From Rhodosalinus halophilus (GTDB lineage Bacteria > Pseudomonadota > Alphaproteobacteria > Rhodobacterales > Rhodobacteraceae): 64,000 nt of DNA. The stretch lies in contig NZ_QNTQ01000016.1 in the NCBI RefSeq assembly GCF_003298775.1, positions 38,619 to 102,618 of the forward strand. The letters are read 5' to 3'. How positions within the stretch are numbered: position 1 is the first letter of the stretch; each line of letters starts with the position of its first letter. Under the pieces are notes generated by a model. That model was given only the letters and a program-made list of their open reading frames with translations. It was not told where the DNA came from and made no database searches. Position numbers and translations under genes: made by a program. Positions 8,538 through 16,452 of the stretch are shown here, piece after piece.

Positions 8538-10621
8538 TTCCAGTGCGCCGGGATTTCCAGACCGTCGAAGCCGACATCCACCCGATCGTGGGCGGGCGGA
8601 CCCTCGGGCGCATCCGGCGCGTCGAGTTCGAAGGCGTAGCGATAGCCGGCGTGGGTCGCTGCCGCGATGAGCGCGGGCGCCTCGCAGTCGCCGATCCGCT
8701 TAAGCGTGAAAGGCAGCGCACCGGGATCCCCCCCGGCGGCGTCGAGCAGCGCACGATAGAGCCCGTCGTTCGGCCGGCGCGCACTGACCATCACGAGGGA
8801 GGTGGCGGCGAGCTCCTGCTCGGCGCCGGTATAGACGCAGGAGAGCCGCGCGCGCGCCCCGTCGAACGCCCCCATCGCGTGCGAAAGGACGAGCCGCACG
8901 CCAAGGCGCATGAGCCGCGCGCGCACGCGGCCGCTCTCTATAGTGTAGCCGCCCCAGCTCGCCACGGAATCCTCGGCCGTGGCATAGGTCACGGGACGGC
9001 CCGCCGCCGCGAGCTTCTCGGCGATGGCGGCGCCGTGGTAGTAGCCGTCGCCGTCGAAGACGAGCGTGGGCCCCTCCGGCATCTGTCCGGCCATGATGGA
9101 GTCGGGGGTGAGCACCGGGACGCCCTCGGGCGCGACGGCGCGGAACGCGCCCATCTCGTGCACCTCCGGCCGCCAGCGCGCGCCGGTGGCGATGCCGACG
9201 TGATCCGCACCGACCTCGCGCACCGCCTCGGCCGTCATCTCGCTGTCGAGGAAGATCTGCACGTTGGGCATCTTCTGCAGGGCCTGCACGCGATAGTCGC
9301 GCACCCGGATCCATTCGCCGAGCCCAGGCAGGCGGGCCTCGCGCGTGACCCGACCGCCAAGCTCCGTCCCGGCCTCGGCCAGCATCACCTCGTAGCCGCG
9401 CACCGCCGCCGCGCGCGCGGCTTCCAGCCCCGCGGGCCCCGCGCCGACGATCAGCACGGTCGCTGCGCGCGGCGCAGGCGGCAGGCGTTCGGGATGCCAG
9501 CCGCGGCGCCATTCCTCGCCCATCGCGGGATTCTGCGTGCAGCGGATCGGCACGCCGATGCCGTCGCCCGCGTAGCAGACGTTGCAGCCGATGCATTCGC
9601 GGATCTCGTCGAGCCGTCCCTCCTCGATCTTCTTCGGCAGGAAGGGATCGGCGATCGAGGGCCGCGCGGCCCCGATCAGGTCCACGAGGCCGCTTTTTAC
9701 CCAGCGCGCCATGGTGTCGGGCGAGGTGAAGCGGCCCACCGTCACCACAGGCTTCGAGGTCATCGCCTTGACGTGCCGCATGTAGGGTTCGAGCGCGCCC
9801 TCCTTGACGAAGCGCGACAGCCCCATCTCGACGGAGTAGTCGGCGATGTTGATGTCCCAGAGGTCGGGCAGGTCGGCCAGCAGCCCGAACATCTCGTGCC
9901 GCTCGCCGAAGACGGGCACGCCGTCCTCGCCGATCGACTCGTCGGCCGACCAGCGCACCGCGACGGCGCAGCGGTCGCCCACGGCCTCCTTCGTCTCCTC
10001 GACCACCTCGCGGACGAGGCGGACGCGGTTCGTCAGGCTGCCGCCGTAGTCGTCGCTGCGCGTGTTCATCACGGGCGACAGGAAATTCGACAGCAGATAG
10101 CCGTGCGTGGCGTAGACATAGACGATATCGTAGCCGGCCTCCTTCGCGCGCAGGGCAGCATCTCGGTGCCAGCTGCGGAAGTCGCGGATGTCCTGCCTGT
10201 CCATCGCCCGCGTCTGGAACGGGTGGCCGGTGAAGTTCGGGGCCGAGATCACGTCCATCGACACTTCGCGGCTGTAGAGGTTCGCGGTGCGCGCGCCGCC
10301 GAACCACAGTTCCGCGCCCGCGAGCGCGCCATGCGCGTGCACCTTCTCGACCATCAGCGCGTTGGCGCGGATGTCGCTGTCGTCCCAAAGGGAGCCGGAG
10401 GGATGGGGAAGGTCGTCCGAGGCGGGGTGAATCGAGTTGTACTCGGTGCAGACCACGCCCCAGCCGCCCTCGGCCTTCACGCCGCGCATCTCGGCCAGCA
10501 TCCGGGGCCGCAGCCAGCCCATGCCCGTGCAGTGCGGCACCTGGTAGAAGCGGTTCTTCGTCGTCACCGGCCCGATCCGGAGCGGTTCGAACAGCAGGTC
10601 ATAGCGGGGATCGCGGTTCAT
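8534..10621 (-). CDS. Trimethylamine-dehydrogenase-like FMN/4Fe-4S/FAD oxidoreductase (N-demethylase type)
   Basis: 695 residues. An Old-Yellow-Enzyme TIM barrel occupies about residues 1-340 (YATHGYLLSNFLSP, NTRSDDYGGSLTNR). Cys343, Cys346, Cys349 and Cys361 form the 4Fe-4S motif CIGCNVC-x11-C. An FAD/NAD domain follows (VGAGPAGLEAA near 390). This is the layout of trimethylamine dehydrogenase and of DgcA or proline-betaine demethylase-type enzymes, which demethylate tertiary or quaternary amines. ATG 10621 overlaps the upstream tetR stop (ATGA). It is cotranscribed with a Pot-type importer, so the imported solute is its probable substrate. The choice between TMA, dimethylglycine and betaine-type substrates is open. 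Confidence 0.87.
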   Translation of the reverse strand: MNRDPRYDLLFEPLRIGPVTTKNRFYQVPHCTGMGWLRPRMLAEMRGVKAEGGWGVVCTEYNSIHPASDDLPHPSGSLWDDSDIRANALMVEKVHAHGALAGAELWFGGARTANLYSREVSMDVISAPNFTGHPFQTRAMDRQDIRDFRSWHRDAALRAKEAGYDIVYVYATHGYLLSNFLSPVMNTRSDDYGGSLTNRVRLVREVVEETKEAVGDRCAVAVRWSADESIGEDGVPVFGERHEMFGLLADLPDLWDINIADYSVEMGLSRFVKEGALEPYMRHVKAMTSKPVVTVGRFTSPDTMARWVKSGLVDLIGAARPSIADPFLPKKIEEGRLDEIRECIGCNVCYAGDGIGVPIRCTQNPAMGEEWRRGWHPERLPPAPRAATVLIVGAGPAGLEAARAAAVRGYEVMLAEAGTELGGRVTREARLPGLGEWIRVRDYRVQALQKMPNVQIFLDSEMTAEAVREVGADHVGIATGARWRPEVHEMGAFRAVAPEGVPVLTPDSIMAGQMPEGPTLVFDGDGYYHGAAIAEKLAAAGRPVTYATAEDSVASWGGYTIESGRVRARLMRLGVRLVLSHAMGAFDGARARLSCVYTGAEQELAATSLVMVSARRPNDGLYRALLDAAGGDPGALPFTLKRIGDCEAPALIAAATHAGYRYAFELDAPDAPEGPPAHDRVDVGFDGLEIPAHWK

Positions 10622-11298
10622 TCGGGGCGCTCCGGGTCGGGCGGTCTCTCGGGATCGAAGTGCCGCGGGAAGGTGCGGGCGAGAAACTGCAGCACCTGCC
10701 GCTTCGCATCCTCGGCGGTGAACTCCTCGGGGTGGATCATCATGTTGAGCCAGAGGCCGTCGTAGAGCCCTTCGAGGGATTTCGCGATATCCATGGGATC
10801 GAGGCCCTCGTATCCGCCCTCCTCCTGCAGCGCGCGGCACAGGCGCTTGGCCTCCTGCCAGCGCTCCTCGTCGATCTCGCCGAGGCGTTCGCGGTAGAGC
10901 CGCCGCAACTGGGCGTCGCCGAAGAAGGCGAACCAGACCGACAGCTTGGGCCGTTCGCAGACCGAGGGGTGGAAATGCGCGGCGACGAAGGCCCAGAGCT
11001 TCGCCTCGGGCGCGAGCGCCGCGTCGTCGTAGGCCGCCCGCCAGACCTCGCGATGCTCGCGCGCGAGGCTCAGCAGCGTCTCCACCAACAGGTTCTCCTT
11101 GCTCTGGAAGTGGAAGGCGACGATCCCGCTCGACAGATTGGCGAGCCGCGTGACGGTCGCCATGGTCGTGCCCGACATGCCGTGCTGCGCGATCGAGGCG
11201 ATGGTGGCGTCGATCAACTGCTGGCGGCGAACCTCCCTGGGTTCGGTGCGGCGGGGCCGCGTCCGCGTCGTCATGGCGCCGACCTCCCGCGCGGTCAT
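10618..11298 (-). CDS. BetI-like TetR family regulator, copy 1
   Basis: 226 residues from ATG 11298; an in-frame ATG at 11274 is also possible. The segment EVRRQQLIDATIASIAQHGMSGTTMATV, given here only by its span (about residues 21-48), and the following VAFHFQSKENLL match the BetI DNA-binding domain. The helical C-terminus with WFAFFGD and YDGLWL is BetI_C-like. Unusually it lies inside the operon, ATGA-coupled on both sides (ABC ATPase before, flavoprotein after). It and the BetI-like protein at 15659 are the two candidates for binding the 20-bp operators. Confidence 0.87.
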   Translation of the reverse strand: MTAREVGAMTTRTRPRRTEPREVRRQQLIDATIASIAQHGMSGTTMATVTRLANLSSGIVAFHFQSKENLLVETLLSLAREHREVWRAAYDDAALAPEAKLWAFVAAHFHPSVCERPKLSVWFAFFGDAQLRRLYRERLGEIDEERWQEAKRLCRALQEEGGYEGLDPMDIAKSLEGLYDGLWLNMMIHPEEFTAEDAKRQVLQFLARTFPRHFDPERPPDPERPE

Positions 11299-12383
11299 TC
11301 GGCCAGCACGCGCATCGCCTCGTCCGGCCAGCTCAGCCAGACCTCGCCGGCCTCGGGGACGTGCCGCACCGGCGCGCTGTTGTTGGCGGAGACCGCGACA
11401 GGCGCCTCGATCCCGTCGAGCTGCACGTAGTAGTGGCTGCGCTCGCCCAGGTAGGCGGCGTTCTGGATGCGTCCGCGCACGGCGTGGCCGCGCTCGGGGC
11501 GCGTGTCGCTCAGAGCGATCTTTTCGGGACGGATGGCGAGCGCGACCCGCTGGCCGGGCGACAGCCCCCCTGCCCCGTCCGGCGCCGCGATCCGGCCGAG
11601 CGCCGCGACGTCCAGATCGACGCCCTGCCCGTCGGCCTGCGTGACCCGGCCCTCGAAGAAGTTCATGCTGCCGATGAACTCGGCCACCTCGCGGTTGGCG
11701 GGGCGCTCGTAGAGCGCCTCGGGCGTGTCGATCTGCAGCGGCTTGCCGCGCGCCATCACGGCCATGCGATCCGACAGCGTCAGCGCCTCCTCCTGGTCGT
11801 GGGTCACGAAGACGAAGGTGATGCCCACCGTGCGCTGGATCTGCCTGAGCTCCAGCTGCATCTGCTCGCGCAGGTTCTTGTCAAGCGCGCCCAGCGGCTC
11901 GTCGAGCAGCAGCACCTTGGGCCGCAGGATCAGCGCGCGCGCCAGCGCCACGCGCTGGCGCTGGCCGCCCGAGAGCTGGTTCGCGCGCCGGTCGCCGTAG
12001 TCCGGCAGCTTGATGAGGTGGAGCATCTCGTCCACCATCTCGTCACGCCGCGCCTTCGGCAGCTTCCGCTTGCGCAGCCCGTAGGCGATGTTGTCGCGCA
12101 CGTCGAGGTGCGGGAAGATCGCGTAGGACTGGAACACCATGTTCACCGGCCGGTGATTGGGCGGCACGCCGCTGATCGGGTCTCCGTCGAGATAGATCTC
12201 GCCCTCGGTCGGGCTCTCGAACCCGGCGAGCAGGCGCAGGAGCGTCGTCTTTCCGCAGCCCGAGGCGCCCAGAAGCGAAAAGAACTCGCCCTCACGGATG
12301 TCCATCGACACGTCGCCGAGCGCCGTGAAGCTGCCGAAACGCTTGGTGACGTTCTCGATGCGGATGTAGGCGTCCTGGGTCAT
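11295..12383 (-). CDS. ABC transporter ATP-binding protein (Pot/spermidine-putrescine type)
   Basis: 362 residues. Walker A GASGCGKTT (39-47), signature LSGGQRQRVALARAL (about 137-151), Walker B VLLLDEPLGALD and the switch FVTHDQEEALTLSDR are intact. A C-terminal TOBE domain (about 270-362) is typical of PotA-like ATPases. Its start overlaps the permease stop (ATGA) and its stop overlaps the tetR start. It energises uptake with the two permeases and the Tat-exported binding protein of the same operon. Pot-family systems also import betaines and other amines, so the substrate is not given by family alone. Confidence 0.92.
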   Translation of the reverse strand: MTQDAYIRIENVTKRFGSFTALGDVSMDIREGEFFSLLGASGCGKTTLLRLLAGFESPTEGEIYLDGDPISGVPPNHRPVNMVFQSYAIFPHLDVRDNIAYGLRKRKLPKARRDEMVDEMLHLIKLPDYGDRRANQLSGGQRQRVALARALILRPKVLLLDEPLGALDKNLREQMQLELRQIQRTVGITFVFVTHDQEEALTLSDRMAVMARGKPLQIDTPEALYERPANREVAEFIGSMNFFEGRVTQADGQGVDLDVAALGRIAAPDGAGGLSPGQRVALAIRPEKIALSDTRPERGHAVRGRIQNAAYLGERSHYYVQLDGIEAPVAVSANNSAPVRHVPEAGEVWLSWPDEAMRVLAE

Positions 12384-13204
12384 TGATCCTTGCCGGGCTG
12401 GACGAGAGTGCGGTTACCGCGGTTGGTCAGCCAGAGGCTGAGGAACACCACGACGAAGGAGACGAGCAGGATGACCGACGCCAGCGCGAGCACCTTGGGC
12501 AGCTCGCGCGGGAAGCGGAGCTGGTTCCAGATGTAGATCGGCAGCGTCTGCTCGGTGCCGGCCAGGAAGAAGGCCACGATGAACTCGTCGAAGGAGATGG
12601 TGAAGGTCAGCAGCAGGCTCGCGATGATCCCCGGATAGACGACCGGGAAGGTCACGCGCCAGAAGGTCCACCAGATGTTCTCGCCCAGATCGGCCGAGGC
12701 CTCCTCGAGCGAGGGATCGAGCCCCTCGAAGCGCGGGATCAGCGTGGCGATCGCGAAGGGCGTGCAGATCAGCAGATGGCCCAGCGTCACCGTGTAGAGC
12801 GAGAGCGGCACGCCGAGCCGGGACATCAGGATCAGGATCGCCACCCCGAGAATGATGAGCGGCACCACCAGCGGCAGCATCATGAAGCCCACGAGCGGCC
12901 CCTGCCCCGGCAGCCGGTAGCGGGTGATGGCCTTCGCGGCGAAGACGCCCAGCGCGGTGGAGATCACCGCCGTCGCCATCCCCACCTTCACGCTGTTGCC
13001 CAGCGCCGCCCACATCTGCGGGTTCTCCCACATCTGCGCGTACCAGGCGGTGGTGAATCCCTGGAGCGGGAAGGCGATGTAGATCGAGTCGTTGAACGAG
13101 AAGAGCGGCAGGAAGAGGATCGGCAAGTAGAGCACGATCAGGAACAGCACGGCGTAGAGCGTGAGCGTCCGGCTCGACCGGTCGATGTAGGAGTCGCCCT
13201 TCAT
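12380..13204 (-). CDS. ABC transporter permease, PotC-like
   Basis: 274 residues with six hydrophobic segments and the EAA loop EEASADLGENIWWTFWRVT (about 165-183) that docks onto the ATPase. The start at 13204 (MKGDSYIDR) is chosen because it makes the ATGA overlap with the upstream permease and gives the normal PotC length; longer in-frame extensions look non-coding. Inner-membrane subunit 2 of the importer. Confidence 0.9.
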   Translation of the reverse strand: MKGDSYIDRSSRTLTLYAVLFLIVLYLPILFLPLFSFNDSIYIAFPLQGFTTAWYAQMWENPQMWAALGNSVKVGMATAVISTALGVFAAKAITRYRLPGQGPLVGFMMLPLVVPLIILGVAILILMSRLGVPLSLYTVTLGHLLICTPFAIATLIPRFEGLDPSLEEASADLGENIWWTFWRVTFPVVYPGIIASLLLTFTISFDEFIVAFFLAGTEQTLPIYIWNQLRFPRELPKVLALASVILLVSFVVVFLSLWLTNRGNRTLVQPGKDQ

Positions 13205-14139
13205 GACGCCCGCGCCTTCAGGCGACTCGTGCCGACGATGACCGTCAGGGCCACGATCGCGACGCAGATCATCATGATGATCGCGAGGGTCGCGCCCATC
13301 GGCCAGTCGTTGATGCGGCCGAACTGCATCTGGATCATGTTGCCGATCATCACGCCGTCGGGCCCGCCCAGGAGCGCGGGCGTGATGTAGTCGCCCACGG
13401 TGGGAATGAAGATCAGCAGCGTGGCCGCGATGATCCCCGGCGCCGAGAGGGGCAGCGTGACGCGAAGAAAGCGCCGCCAGGGGCCGTCGCCCAGGTCGGT
13501 CGCCGCCTCCAGCAGCGAGCGGTCGATCTTTTCCAGCGAGACGTAGATCGGCAATATGGCGAAGGGTGCCCAGGCATGGGCGAGCGTGATGATCACCGCC
13601 GACTGGCTGTAGAGCAGGAACTCGAGCGGCTGGTCGATCAGGCCCACGGACATCAGCGCCGAGTTGATCACCCCGTTGTAACCGAGCACCGTCTTCCACG
13701 CGAAGACGCGCAGCAGGTAGCTCGTCCAGAACGGCAGCGTCAGCAGGATGAGCCAGAGCATCTTGCCGCGGTGGACATGGAAGGCCACGAAATAGGCGAT
13801 CGGATAGCACAACAGCACCGTCGCCACCGTGGCCGCGCCGGACATGTAGAGCGAGCGGAGGATGAGCGTCTGGTAGACCGGCTGCTCGAAGGCCTTGGCG
13901 TAGTTGTCCAGGGTGAAGGAGGTGTCGATGTCGAACCCGGTCTGGGTCCAGAAGCTCATCGTCACGAGAATGCCGAAGGGGATGAGGATCCCCGCCGCCA
14001 TGAACAGCAGCGCCGGCATGAGCAGCCCGTAGCCCCGCAGCCTTTCGTGCCTGTAGAACAGGCGTCCGTTGGCGCCCCGCCCGCGTCGTGCGGGCCGGGC
14101 GGCTTGCTGCGCCTGGGCTGGCTCGGCAATGTCGGCCAC
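13201..14139 (-). CDS. ABC transporter permease, PotB-like
   Basis: 312 residues. A charged cytosolic N-terminus (about 1-38, Arg-rich) precedes six membrane segments. The EAA loop is LLEAATDLGDGPWRRFLRVT (about 213-232). It is the first permease gene, 98 bp after the binding-protein gene and ATGA-coupled to the second permease. It forms the membrane channel with the PotC-like subunit. Confidence 0.91.
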   Translation of the reverse strand: MADIAEPAQAQQAARPARRGRGANGRLFYRHERLRGYGLLMPALLFMAAGILIPFGILVTMSFWTQTGFDIDTSFTLDNYAKAFEQPVYQTLILRSLYMSGAATVATVLLCYPIAYFVAFHVHRGKMLWLILLTLPFWTSYLLRVFAWKTVLGYNGVINSALMSVGLIDQPLEFLLYSQSAVIITLAHAWAPFAILPIYVSLEKIDRSLLEAATDLGDGPWRRFLRVTLPLSAPGIIAATLLIFIPTVGDYITPALLGGPDGVMIGNMIQMQFGRINDWPMGATLAIIMMICVAIVALTVIVGTSRLKARAS

Positions 14140-14229
14140 GCGCGCGCCTCCGGTTCAGGATGGGGCCGCCCGGCGGGGCGGGCGGCGGGCCGGACCGCGG
14201 GGCGCCCGCGCTCCGGAGCGGTGCGTCGC

Positions 14230-14251
14230 AGGCCGGCTCAGAAGCCGGCCT
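14230..14251 (-). other. Stem-loop spanning the binding-protein stop codon
   Basis: AGGCCGGCT-CAGA-AGCCGGCCT is a perfect 9-bp stem with a 4-nt loop, and the stop codon (14238-14240) sits at its edge. There is no T-run, so it is more likely a 3'-end stabiliser or partial terminator. Such hairpins after binding-protein genes raise their expression over the permeases. Confidence 0.65.
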
Positions 14252-15353
14252 TGATCATCTCGAACTCCTCGTTGATCCGGGTCTCGAATTCCTGCGTCTG
14301 CGGTGTCTGGAAGTGACCGGCCTGCAGGATCTCGAGCGGGTTCTTGGACAGGCCGAGGCCCGTAAGCGTCTCTTCGCTGAACTTGTCGAAGGAGCGCATG
14401 TTGGAATGGCCGTAGCCGTAGTCCTCGATCATGAAGTGCCCGCTCTCGACGCTGAGCAGCGAGTCGATGATGTCGTGCGCCAGCTCCGGGTGGGGCGCAT
14501 CCTTGTGGATCATGAGCCCGCAGACCCAGGTCAGCGCGCCCTCCCTGGGCTTGGCGAATTTCACCGGGACACCGTCGGCCTGCAGCAGAACCGCCGAGGA
14601 GTTCCAGGTCATCGCGGCGGCGAGCTCGCCCGAGGCGAGCGCCTGTTCCAGCGTGGTGGTGTCGTCGGTATAGACGCGGATGTGCGGGCGCTGTTCGCGC
14701 AGCGCCGCCGCCGTCGCCTGGAAGCCGTCCTCGGTGGCGATGTCGGCGAAGTCCACGCCCGCCTTGATCGCCGCGCACCACCAGGCGTCGCCGGCCGAGG
14801 CGAGACTGCCGAGCCGCCCGCTGTAGCGATCGTCCCAGAGCATGTCCCAGGACTCCTCGCCTTCGACCTCGAAGATGTCGGTGCGGTAGGTGACCGATGT
14901 CTGCCCCCAGTCGAAGGGCGCCATCCACGGCAGGCCGCCCTCGGCCTCGTTGCCCGGCAGGTCGATCAGTTCGGGCATCACGTCGCCCCAGTTCGACAGC
15001 TTCGCCGTGTCGATCGGCTGGAACAGCCCCGATGCCACCCAGCGCGGCAGCCCCTGGTTGCAGGGATGCGAGACATCGACGACGAAGCCCGCCCGCATCT
15101 TGGTCAGTGCCTCTTCGGAGCCGCCGAAGGTGGTGAAGTTGGGCGGCGCGCCGTGCTTTTCGGCATAGGGCACGAAAAGCTCGGGGATGTCGTAGCCCCC
15201 CCAGGTGAAGAAGGTCGCCCCATCGCTCTGCGCGCGCGCCGGGCGCAGCGGCATGGCGACCGTGGCGACGCCGGCGGCCAGCAGCGTCCTGGTGAAGGCC
15301 CGCCGGCTGAGCCTGCCGCGCCGGACGGCGGCGAGATGATCGATCACGTCCAT
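14238..15353 (-). CDS. Extracellular solute-binding protein, PotD/PotF-like, Tat-exported
   Basis: 371 residues. The signal SRRAFTRTLLAAG (about 15-27) is a twin-arginine type, with cleavage near PARAQ. The mature protein begins FFTWGGYDIPELF, typical of family-1 binding proteins for polyamines and related amines. ATG 15353 gives a correct signal peptide, whereas the open frame upstream merely reads through the operator at 15442. It is the first gene of an eight-gene operon (binding protein, two permeases, ATPase, TetR, flavoprotein, helical protein, small secreted protein). Its periplasmic ligand is presumably the amine degraded by the cluster. Confidence 0.9.
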   Translation of the reverse strand: MDVIDHLAAVRRGRLSRRAFTRTLLAAGVATVAMPLRPARAQSDGATFFTWGGYDIPELFVPYAEKHGAPPNFTTFGGSEEALTKMRAGFVVDVSHPCNQGLPRWVASGLFQPIDTAKLSNWGDVMPELIDLPGNEAEGGLPWMAPFDWGQTSVTYRTDIFEVEGEESWDMLWDDRYSGRLGSLASAGDAWWCAAIKAGVDFADIATEDGFQATAAALREQRPHIRVYTDDTTTLEQALASGELAAAMTWNSSAVLLQADGVPVKFAKPREGALTWVCGLMIHKDAPHPELAHDIIDSLLSVESGHFMIEDYGYGHSNMRSFDKFSEETLTGLGLSKNPLEILQAGHFQTPQTQEFETRINEEFEMIKAGF

Positions 15354-15441
15354 GCGTTGTCTCCCTGTCGTGCGGACGGTTCCAGCCGCCCTGCCCTTTT
15401 CCGGATTGCGGCGTCCCGCGGGCGGGAGGCCGGACCGCTCA

Positions 15442-15461
15442 TTGATTGAGCGCTCATTCAA
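15442..15461. promoter_or_regulatory. BetI-type operator, site B (in the 305-bp gap 15354-15658)
   Basis: TTGATTGAGCGCTCATTCAA is nearly a perfect palindrome (one asymmetric position per half), 89 bp before the binding-protein start. It should gate the whole importer and demethylase operon. Apart from this site I see no gene or terminator in 15354-15658. Confidence 0.78.
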
Positions 15462-15658
15462 AGAGTGTCCGCAGCCTCCCGCCGCGTCAAGCCCGTGCTC
15501 GTGGCCGAACACGGGCGTTCCCGCGCGGTCTCCTCGAAACGCACAAGAAATGCACGGTCTCGTGCCCGTTCCGGCGCCGTCGGACCTGACGCGGCCACAG
15601 GCCCTTCCACGGCCGGACGACCGCCATCAGGGCGAATCGGCTCGCCCGCCCGTATCGG

Positions 15659-16312
15659 TCAGTCCCGGGCGGCGAAGGCCCCGCGGTCCGGCAACAGCCG
15701 GGCAAGCAGACCGCGCAGCGCGCGGCGGCCGTCTTCGGGCCCGTGCGCCGAGGGGAACAGATAGAGCTTCTGCCAGTAGCCGTCGCAGAAGGTGTCGAGC
15801 CATTCGGCCAACTCGCCTGCGTCTGCGTCGCCGCTCACGAGCTCGCGGCAGATGCCGCGCAGCGCGTCGAACCTGCGGGCGTCGAAATCGGCGGCGATCT
15901 CCGCGTAGGTTTCGGTCGTCTTCAGCTCGCCCCAGAAGGCATACCAGACCGCCAGCGCGTCGCGGCTGCAGACTTCCGGCCGGAAATCCGCGTCGAGCAG
16001 CGCGAGCAGCCGGTCCTCGGCGCGCGGGCCGGCAGCGTCGAGCGCAGCCATCCAGTTCGCCTCGTAGCGGCGATAGATCTCGCGCAGCGCTGCGGTCAGA
16101 AGACCCTGCTTGGTCTCGAAGTAGAACACGGCCACGCCCTGCGAGAGCCCGGCCTCGCGCGCCACGGTGGCGAGCGTCGTACGCGCCAGACCGTGCCGGA
16201 CGATCGAGCTCAGCGTCGCCTCCACCAGCTGCCGGCGGCGCATGTCGGCGTTGGTCTTGCGCTCCTTCCGGGGACGCTGCGAGCCGCTCTGCCCGGTGCG
16301 CATCTCGCTCAT
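15659..16312 (-). CDS. BetI-like TetR family regulator, copy 2
   Basis: 217 residues from ATG 16312. The DNA-binding domain (about 18-65) has MRRRQLVEATLSSIVRHG and VAVFYFETKQGLL, a close BetI match. The C-terminal half has VWYAFWGEL and LDTFCDGYWQKL, as in BetI_C. The in-frame ATG at 16396 is rejected because it lies within operator C. It is divergent from the flavoprotein operon at 16453 and shares operator C with it, the usual arrangement of an autoregulated repressor. It is the best candidate for the regulator of sites A, B and C. Confidence 0.9.
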   Translation of the reverse strand: MSEMRTGQSGSQRPRKERKTNADMRRRQLVEATLSSIVRHGLARTTLATVAREAGLSQGVAVFYFETKQGLLTAALREIYRRYEANWMAALDAAGPRAEDRLLALLDADFRPEVCSRDALAVWYAFWGELKTTETYAEIAADFDARRFDALRGICRELVSGDADAGELAEWLDTFCDGYWQKLYLFPSAHGPEDGRRALRGLLARLLPDRGAFAARD

Positions 16313-16376
16313 CGCAGTCTCTCCCGCTTGGCGCGCCGCGAATAGCAGCAAGTCCCATGGGGGTCCAGCGCAGGAA

Positions 16377-16396
16377 TTGTTTGAGCGTTCATTCAA
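16377..16396. promoter_or_regulatory. BetI-type operator, site C
   Basis: TTGTTTGAGCGTTCATTCAA lies between the BetI-like gene (start 16312) and the flavoprotein operon (start 16453). It keeps the spacing and core of sites A and B. Binding here would control both directions. Confidence 0.78.
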
Positions 16397-16452
16397 ACTT
16401 TACCGCGGCCTGCGCGCCCGCTACCGTCGGGGCGACTCACCGGGGGAGCAAG

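Noticed and set aside
15354..15512. N-terminal extensions that would encode a repeated NERSINERS peptide
   Set aside because: The peptide is the translation of the 20-bp operator. The same happens at 6244 and 16396, so these starts are not used.
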